Both the position numbers and the translations under genes were made by a program. This document shows positions 56,925-64,000 of a stretch of DNA of 64,000 nucleotides, piece by piece. Numbering within the stretch: position 1 is the first letter of the stretch; each line of letters opens with the position of its first letter. The notes below the pieces were generated by a model, which saw nothing but the letters and a program-made list of their open reading frames with translations, did no database searches and was not told where the DNA came from. This DNA is from Lactuca virosa (Eukaryota; Streptophyta; Magnoliopsida; Asterales; Asteraceae), in assembly GCA_928212115.1 (NCBI GenBank), contig CAKMRJ010005412.1, forward strand, positions 252,050,484 to 252,114,483. The letters run 5' to 3'.

Positions 56925-57261
56925 TGATGAGATGAAAACTCTTTAGATCGATTAGATCTTTAATAGGTAAATCAATAAGAATAACGAACACTAGAATCCA
57001 CAATGAATCAACCGTATGTCGAATGATTAAAATATAGTCATACCTCAGAAGAGCTCGATTAAGAACTTCCTCTGTAGAGGTGTGCTAGGGTTTACAGTAC
57101 AATTAATATGATAATAATCAAAAGCGTTAATGACAAGGATGCATGCATGCACCTTATATACTAAACCCTAGAAATATAAGCACGGTTGGACAGACCCAAA
57201 CCGAGAGTACATAATGGACCGAACTACTAAGGCCCAATGGCGCAATCCTTTAAACCCACCA
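56925..57261 (-). mobile_element. 3' LTR of the Sirevirus-like copia element
   Basis: On the minus strand it begins TGGTGGGTTTAAAGG directly after the purine tract AAAGGGGGAGAT. A TATA-like GTATATAAGGTGC is at about 57153-57165. The left end is uncertain by about 10 bp. The target duplication cannot be checked because the 5' LTR is outside the window. Confidence 0.65.
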
Positions 57262-57275
57262 ATCTCCCCCTTTGT
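57262..57275 (-). other. Polypurine tract
   Basis: The minus strand reads AAAGGGGGAGAT immediately upstream of the 3' LTR, the expected primer site for plus-strand synthesis. Confidence 0.75.
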
Positions 57276-57293
57276 ACCAATTGAGGCGAGAGA

Positions 57294-59682
57294 CTACTTC
57301 GGTTGAACAGGAGCAGATGACTTCACAGTCTTGAATAGCTTCGGTATCATGGCAAGCAGAGTTTGACGAAAGTGAATATACCACCGAAGCATGTCCGTAA
57401 ACAACTTTTTATCTGCATCAATGTTCTGGTCACAATGATGTATAATTTCAAGAATGTGCTCTAAGCACACGGTGGAGAACACGTGCTTATCGGCCAAAGC
57501 GAACAAACATCTTTGACCTTCGCCCCTTGTGAACAAAACGGTGTAAAATTATGGATCAATTTTTCCTTTAACCATCACCGTCATGTCACTTGCCTTCCCA
57601 ATTGGCTTTATAATGGGCCTCTTTCTGATTGCAGGAGCGACCTCCTGATCCATTTTCGCCACTTCATGAATATAGCAGACCAGCATCCGCTTGATATGAT
57701 CAATAATAGGCCCATATTCTTGTTGATTGGTCAGCAAAATGTTGTTCAAAAGAATCCAATCATGGGGATTTAAGTTCGGCAGATCAGCAAGGGACATCTC
57801 ATGAACCGAGCCGCTTGTGCCTCGTGTCACCTTGAATTTGACATTTAAAAACTTCCCTGCCGAAGTTGGTTTCAATACCTTCACATTTGTGATCTTCTGA
57901 TTTTTCCAAGTGAGATATTACGGTTGAGAGAAAGAAAGATAAAATTTGAGCAATTCTCGATCAACCTTTGGATCAGGAGAGGGAATAGGAACAGTTGAAT
58001 CAAAACAATGAAACACGAATGCTTTCCGAGTGATGGGCATATCGAACTGAGCATACTTGGAATTTTCAAGACCGAAAGAAAGGACTGGTTCAAGCCAGTG
58101 TGTGCTTGGAGAGTCAATCGCCTCTTTCAAAAAGTCTTTCCATTGTCCACAGAGGAAATAAAGATTTCCTTCGTTCCAAGATGTCGTTCGCATCTTTTAT
58201 CTTCATCTCCTTTTCAATTTCATCACTCATCTTGAAAATCTTTTCAGTAAGCTCTCGATCACTGAGTTTGATTTTGGGATTTTGAGGTTTGGAGGTTACA
58301 AATTCTATATCATCATCATCATTTACCTTCTCCTTTCCTTTGTCCTGTATACTGCCCGAAGCTTCATTATCCTTCGGTACAGCAATGGCCTTCGGTTGTT
58401 GAGTGGGTTTACTTGAAGAAGGTGGTTGAGATTGAACTTGACCATTATTATCTCCCCCTTGTTTCGGAAGGACCACAGACTCCGGAACACCCTCAATCCT
58501 GCTCAAAATGTCCAGAGCAGGTCTCAATCGCTCAGCGAGGTGGCGACGAACTGTAATTGTAAGATATGAGTCGTGAGCTTCAAGAAAATGCAAAAGAATA
58601 GAGTGCACATCACCGATGCTGATTTTGACGATAGCCCTTTCGGTCTTGAGATCAGCATTTTCCTTTTGGACCTGAGATAGTTGCAGGGCTTGAGTTTTGA
58701 TCTGAGTCGTTTTGAGAGCCAACTCATCCATGACCTTATTTTCCAGAGCAAGATCGCTTTCCAGTTTGTCAAGACGAGAGTAAAGAGACGATAAAAGATC
58801 ATCTTGATCAGCTTTGAGAGAGGCACGCATCAGATCAATTTTTTGTTGCTCCCCTTGAATTGACTTGGAAAGAGAGTCAATCGCAGAACTGACTTTGTGA
58901 GCATTGGAATCAGCAGCTCCCTTAAGAGAATCAAGAAAAAGCTTGGCATCAACAATCACTTTGGCCACATCTGCAGACGCATTTTTGCAAGATAAGGAAG
59001 AGAGCTCTACAGCAATGGTTGCCTTTTGGATGGACTCATCATGCTTTTTAATAGAAGTTTCAATCAAGGCTTTGACAGCCACATCAGAGTAAGTAGAGGT
59101 TGAGGAAGTAGACGAAGAAGCGAGCAACCTGTCAAGCTTCTCGTTGAGATCCTTTAGGTGTCGCTTGGTGATAGGAGCTTCGTCATCATCATCGCTGAGA
59201 ATCCGATAGGGGTTGTAGTACACAAAGTCAAACTCCATTTCGGCTCCTCCAAGAACTGTATCAGACTCAGTTGAGGAAGGTGGGGATAAAGGTTTGGAAG
59301 TAACTGGGATGTGTAGACCTTCAGTAGTCTCCCCCGTATCAGATACGTTGACAACAACTGGAGGTTCGGTTGTAGTGGTGGTAGTAGTTGCTTGTGTGAT
59401 GATAGGAGGTGGAATTGGAGCAGTTGAAGTTGTAGCTTAAGTGGAAGTAGGGTGAGAAGTAACCGGTGGTGGAAGAGGAGCAATGGATATAAGTACTGAA
59501 GTAGGAGATGGAGAAGGAGGAGGAGTTGGAACTGATTCGTTTAGATGTACCTCAGGAGTTGGGGACCGAGGAGGTGAATTTCCTCTTGGTGAGTTTTCAA
59601 GATGAACGGGGTCGGTTTCAGTAGACTTCGCTTGATCTTGATCTGACAGAACATAATCTGAATCAGAGGAAGAGGCATCCTT
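57294..59682 (-). pseudogene. Extra ORF of the Sirevirus-like element, middle and C-terminal part (broken)
   Basis: This continues the frame of the N-terminal part after a TAG at about 59680-59682. The order is a Pro/Thr/Ser-rich linker (about 59240-59680, with a further stop near 59438), then from 59238 an acidic start ('DDDDEAPITKRHLKDLNEKL') and a long coiled-coil region (about 59130-58500) with regular Leu spacing. A charged segment with 'KGKEKVNDDDDIEFVTSKP' follows. Near 58170 the frame shifts by one. The rest, in the new frame, has stops at about 57915-57918 and 57546-57549 before the final stop at 57294. No signal peptide or membrane span is evident. It is not translatable as one protein. 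SIRE1-type elements are known to carry an 'env-like' ORF in this position. Confidence 0.75.
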
Positions 59683-60741
59683 CTATTTCTTGGCCATCTT
59701 CTTAACCTTTCGCTTTTTGTGGGCAGGAGAAGATTCTTTATCTTGCTTTCGCTTTTTAGGATTGGCCACTTGGGATGATTGACCTTCAACTTCCTTCTTC
59801 TTCTGTTCTTGTTTCTTTCCCCTCTTTGCCGGTTTTTCAACAACCTCCAAGGCACTTTGCATTTCTGGAGTGAGTACTATTGGCCCTAAAGGTGTGAGTT
59901 TCATGTAATCAGCCATAACATTGCTTTCGCTTGAGACACACCTGGACATAGATTCAAGAATTGAACCGATGAACAGGAACTCCGTGGGATCGGAGACAAT
60001 AATTTTTGTTGTGTGGAAAGTGGCAATTGAAGACATCAGAGCATCTGCCATGATTGGAATCTGAAAGGTTTCAATGGCTCTACGAGTAATCAGCGTCCAA
60101 AAACGTGCACATGAAATTTCAGAGTGTTTGGTCGATGAATTGAGACTTTGCACCAGTTGAGACCAAATAAGGGAGCCATAGTCCAGATTGATTCTGTGAT
60201 AGAGACCATAAAGAATGGTCATGAAGCCTTTGCTGGCACCATCAGACCCAGCAACCCTTTCGGCTAAACCCTTGAAGATGAGGGTGAAAAGACCATTCCA
60301 TTGAGGTGGCAAGCAAGAATTCTTGAACTTGGTCAGTGTGGTAAGGACATCGGTGTACCCCATATCATAGAACATAGTGAACAACTGGGTAGTGGTGATG
60401 AAATCAGGAGAGATGACAGATGCGTCTGAAGGAAGCTTTAGCAGAGAACAAAAGCGAGCTTTAGAGACAGAGGTCTTGTGATTGAATATGTCAAAGAAGA
60501 TCCGTTCCTTGCGTTTATCGTAAGAAGCAGATGAATAGACCTGTGAAAGCAAGGACATGGGAACACATTCAACCTGCGTGAGAGCAATCACCAGTGGGGA
60601 ATACTTGAGACATTCGACCACATGAAGCATGCATGAATCATAGACGAATGGATTCAGTTCAATGATGAGATTCTGGTTGGGTTTGATGACAAGAAGAGAT
60701 GAGGAAGCGGTTTGTTCTTGAACGGATGATGATTCTACCAT
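59683..60741 (-). pseudogene. Extra ORF of the Sirevirus-like element, N-terminal part (352 aa, open)
   Basis: The open minus-strand frame starts with MVESSSVQEQ at 60741. Residues about 25-290 form a folded-looking domain with 'NPFVYDSCMLHVVECLKYSP', 'KARFCSLLKLP', 'FTMFYDMGYTDVLTTLTKF', 'LPPQWNGLFTLIFKGL' and 'EISCARFWTLITRRAIE'. I recognise it only as an ORF common in Asteraceae repeats, without known function. Residues about 305-352 are dense in Lys/Arg (KRGKK, KKRK, HKKRKVKK), which resembles nuclear-localisation signals. It lies 1.8 kb downstream of RNase H. It ends early at a TAG, and the same frame continues beyond it. A TATA box lies about 100 bp upstream of the ATG. Confidence 0.78.
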
Positions 60742-60837
60742 TGTTGTAGAGAGGAAGATGATTGGAAGTAGGAAAGCGCCTGTTGTATTCGCGAAAGAGT
60801 TTGGAAGTAGTAAAGAGGTGAAGAAGGTGTGAGAGAC

Positions 60838-60847
60838 CCTTTTATAC
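60838..60847 (-). promoter_or_regulatory. Probable TATA box ahead of the extra ORF
   Basis: The minus strand reads GGTATAAAAGGGTC about 100 bp before the ATG at 60741. It is followed by a pyrimidine-rich leader free of other ATGs in good context. This is a textbook plant TATA box inside a retrotransposon, away from the LTR. Confidence 0.6.
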
Positions 60848-62195
60848 CGTTTCCATGAGAGAGAAAGAATCTTTTGTAATGATGATACGATCCCCTGAAA
60901 CGACGCCTGAAAAAGCGCGATTTGACAGCTTGGTTTCCCCAGATAGACGTCACCAGGTGTGGGTTTAGGAACCGTTCCAAATTCACGCGCCTTTCCATCC
61001 TTATCTCCTTTTCAAATTCTGAACTGTTTCAAATTCACGCTGACTCACCCTTTTCCTTTTCAATGAATCAACGCCACCATAAAGAACCGAAGTTACATGT
61101 CTGAAAAATAACTTTAGCAACCGAACAAGAGTTTGGAAAAATCGTAAAGATTTTCGTGCAAGATAGTGTGAAAGATAAAGAAATAAAACAAATTATATGT
61201 GGGATATAAGTGATGTCAAATATGACATGAAGCAGTGGATCCCGGGCACGAATCTCTTCCTTCAAAGTCAAGAGAGACTTCAAAGTGCTTGTGTGGTTCC
61301 CCGTTAAAATACGATCAAATACTTGTTAAGAAGCATTGAAAGGCATCTTTTTATTTTAAGGCTATTGAGGGTGGTTGAGCTTCAATCCATGCTTTTGGTT
61401 CTTGACATAAGACCGAAAGTGGATGAAGTACTTGTGAGACCGATGTAGCCTATTAAACAAGTAGGTTTGTTCATTTTGCAGTGACTTGTGGATAAAGTTT
61501 TCCGAAATCCCAAAAAAAAAAATTAAAATGGATCCCATGGGAAGAAAAGCCTTGGTGATAGACGTTTTCATAAGGACCTCTTAAAAAAGAAAAAGGGATT
61601 TAAGGGGATATTCCACAAAAGTGGTTTCGTTAATTCATGGGTGAAAGCTAGAACATTTGATTGTTCACCGTCAATTCATAATGGATATTGAACTTTGGGT
61701 TTCACTTAGTTCGTGGTGAAACGAAACAAATATCATGAACACAGACGTTGTGTAACCATAAACCTCAATGGTAAACGTTGAGAGTCTCAAGGGTTACAAT
61801 CATGAAATGAAAATTGATGGAGAAAAGTGTGGAGATGGTTAAAGAACCGAAGGTACCTCTGCTATATAGTAAGGACCGAGCAGACAACTCTTAACTCAAT
61901 GTGAGATGAGTAAGGTAGCTCATGAAATAAGTGATTTTATCAGCCTGATTGGGAAGATTTGATTTGTGTATATCAAATCAGTAAGGCTACACTTGAAGTC
62001 TTTGAGGCTTTGGTCGACATACAACAGCATGCTTCTAGGGACACTTAGCTAGTACTAAGATAAAGAAATGTATACCTGTCCCAGCTCCATCATTTGAATG
62101 ATCGATGATACCTTTCAGTGATATTTTTGGAATTTTTGACTTTAATGAAAAGCAACATAAACAAAAAAAATATATATATTTTTGGAGTTTATAAA

Positions 62196-62353
62196 TTTTC
62201 TGAAAGAGAATTAAAAACAGAAAGGAAAATATTTTTGATTTTTATGAGTTTTCTGAAAAAGAATTAAAAACAGAAAGGAAACTATTTTTGATTTTTATGA
62301 ATTTTCTGAAAAAGAATTAAAACAGAAAGGAAAATATTTTTGATTTTTATGAA
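62196..62353. repeat. 53-bp tandem repeat, three copies
   Basis: Units starting 'ttttctgaaa.agaatt' begin at 62196, 62249 and 62302. The third is one base shorter. Confidence 0.93.
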
Positions 62354-62516
62354 TAGAAACGAAGAACATAAAATTAATTACTGGAAAAGGTAGTGTACAA
62401 AAGATACAACCGAAACTCCACCATGAGATATGAGGTGAAATAGACCGAGCCTTCGGTTCCCGAAAAATCCGGACCCGAAATAGACCGAGCGTTCGCTCTA
62501 TTTCGCTTTCCAACTT

Positions 62517-63293
62517 TTAATGAGGCGAAAGCGATTTCGGTACTGACTCAACTTCCATCATTCCTAAGCCTTGTAAAATCTTGTTAAAGCTTGCTTCCGG
62601 TAAGGCTTTTGTAAAGATGTCAGCTAGTTGATCAGTGGTTCGAACAAAATGGACTTCAACATTACCATCCTCCACATGATCCTTGATGAAATGATACCTC
62701 AGTGCTATATGTTTTGTTTTTGAGTGTTGCACTGGATTGTGACATATCCTTATTGTGCTTTCAGAGTCACAATACAAGGGGATTTTCTTCATGTTCAGGC
62801 CATAGTCTCTTAGTTGACTTTGTATCCATATGACATGTGAGGTACAAGACGCTGCAGCTATGTATTCGGCTTCGGCTGTGGAGAGAGACACACATGTTTG
62901 CTTCTTTAATTGCCATCTAACGGTTTTTCCATCAAGAAACTGACACCCGCCAATTGTGCTCTTTCGGTCCAGTCCACATCCACCCAGATCGGCATCAGAT
63001 AATGCTTGTACGAAGAATCCTGATTTCGCCGGGTACCATAAACCGAGAGATGAGTTTCGCTTCAGATATCGAAAAATATTCTTCACAACCATCATGTGAG
63101 GTTCGCGTGGATTAGCTTGAAACCTGGCACAATAACAGATAGAAAACATTATGTCTGGTCTACTAGCTGTTAGATACATTAAAGACCCAATCATTTGGCG
63201 ATAGAGGGTCATATCAGCAGCCGGTTTTTCCAGAGAAGGTGTTAACTTCGTGCCAAACGCCATAGGAACCTTCACTTTTGACTCTCCCATCAT
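62517..63293 (-). pseudogene. Sirevirus-like copia element: end of RT and RNase H
   Basis: The minus frame continues the polyprotein after a stop at about 63357 (TAG where Gln is expected in 'NIRQGPKG'). It holds the connection region ('LTASRPDIMFSICYCARFQ') and the RNase H domain with its acidic residues in 'LSDADLGGC', 'STAEAEYIA' and 'YCDSEST'. The ending 'TDQLADIFTKALPEASF' is typical of copia. Apart from the upstream stop this part is open for 258 aa to its natural end. Confidence 0.9.
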
Positions 63294-63356
63294 TCCAAAC
63301 TTGGCTAGTAAGGTCTTGGTGTAAGCCTCTTGATTAATAAAAATGCCTTTGGGTCC

Positions 63357-64000
63357 CTATCTAATATTCAAGCCAAGGAAAAAGTTAATCGGACCCATTG
63401 AACTCATCTCAAACTTAGTCTCCATCAACTTCCTAAATTCAGCTGTCAAGCCAGGATTCGTGGAACCGAAGATGATATCATCGACATAAATTTGGACGAT
63501 CATAAGGTGGTCACCTTCTTTCTTACGAAAGAAGGTTGGGTCAACCGAACCTTGTTTAAATTTAGACATTTTTAGAAATCGAGTAAGTGTTTCATACCAT
63601 GCCCTAGGAGCTTGCTTCAAACCATAAACAGCCTTGTCCAGAATGTAGCAATGATCTGGATACTTTTCGTTCACAAAAACAGGTGGTTGCTCTACGTACA
63701 CCGTCTCTTCTAATTCTCCATTTAAGAATGCACACTTGACATCCATTTGGTATACATCAAAGTTCTTATGATCAACATAGGCCAGAAAGATTCGTACCGA
63801 TTCTAATCTTGCTACTGGAGCGAAGGTCTCTTCGTAGTCTATTCCTTCTTCCTGACAATATCCCTTCACTACCTGCCTTGCTTTATTACGAATCACATTC
63901 CCTTCTTTGTCCATCTTGTTTCTGAAAACCCACTTCAATCCAACCACAGATGCATCCTTTGGTGTAGGAATCAGTCTCCATACTTTGTTTCGCTCAAATT
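63357..64000 (-). pseudogene. Sirevirus-like copia element: reverse transcriptase (partial at edge)
   Basis: The minus frame is open to the right window edge, so the true start is outside. It shows 'WVFRNKMDKEGNVIRNKAR', 'YEETFAPVARLESVRIFLAY', 'QMDVKCAFLNGELEETVYV', 'AVYGLKQAPRAWYE' and the catalytic YVDD followed by IIFGSTN, the version typical of Sireviruses. A TAG at 63357-63359 ends the frame early, and RNase H follows in the same frame. The rest of pol, gag and the 5' LTR lie beyond the window. Confidence 0.9.

Larger units (their letters stand above)
60742..62516 (-). mobile_element. Spacer between RNase H and the extra ORF
   Basis: No coding sequence was recognised. The part next to the ORF looks like a promoter and leader. 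A 53-bp tandem repeat lies at 62196-62353. The minus-strand open frames at 60735-60998 and 61068-61283 show no known domain. Confidence 0.65.

Noticed and set aside
1..64000. Centromeric or telomeric satellite
   Set aside because: No long tandem arrays and no telomere repeat runs were seen. The tandem repeats are all short and lie inside LTRs or microsatellites.

Overview
This is a piece of a large, repeat-rich plant nuclear genome. The nested LTR retrotransposons, the primer-binding sites matching plant initiator tRNA-Met, the Helitrons, the MITEs and the intron-containing genes all say so. The recurring ACTCGNCGAGT palindromes and the overall repeat style are what I associate with lettuce (Lactuca, Asteraceae). 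That genus call rests on memory and was not searched.

Only two ordinary protein-coding genes can be supported, both on the minus strand. The first (26654-27868, four exons, 220 aa) is an R-SNARE of the plant VAMP71 group, with longin, SNARE and C-terminal membrane segments. The second (49025-50850, three exons, 551 aa) begins with an NT-type C2 (EEIG1/EHBP1-like) domain. Everything else recognisable is mobile DNA or its remains.

Layout. 1-7092: a minus-strand gypsy-like element H with two 2.8-kb LTRs (the left one cut by the window edge) around a decayed interior. 7093-15973: a decayed minus-strand Ty1/copia element with one LTR in the window. Its gag is split by a 2.3-kb solo LTR (F, 10859-13194). 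15974-17760: an older copia remnant into which that element jumped. 17820-20525: a fold-back element split by solo LTR G. 22156-24799: two abutting Helitrons. 26654-27868: the VAMP gene. 28304-33000: a SINE, MITEs, a copia-type solo LTR and a MULE transposase fragment. 33256-46628: a nest of LTRs from one family up to four levels deep. 46648-48745: MITEs. 49025-50850: the C2 gene. 51190-51640: a GATC-dense MITE-like element. 52746-56924: LTR fragments. 56925-64000: a Sirevirus-like copia element with a long extra ORF after pol, running off the right edge.

Insertion history is readable because five solo LTRs and one complete element have perfect 5-bp target duplications (AATAA, CCATC, ACACT, GTCAA, GAGAC, TAAAT). 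The coding capacity of every element is broken by stops or frameshifts.

The most unusual signal is shared by otherwise different LTR elements. They carry short imperfect palindromes in pairs or arrays spaced about 21 bp apart, close upstream of the LTR TATA box and/or about 430-790 bp downstream. The palindrome sequence differs between families while spacing and position are kept. The extra ORF of the Sirevirus-like element, with its own apparent TATA box and Lys/Arg-rich nuclear-type signals, is the second item worth following.
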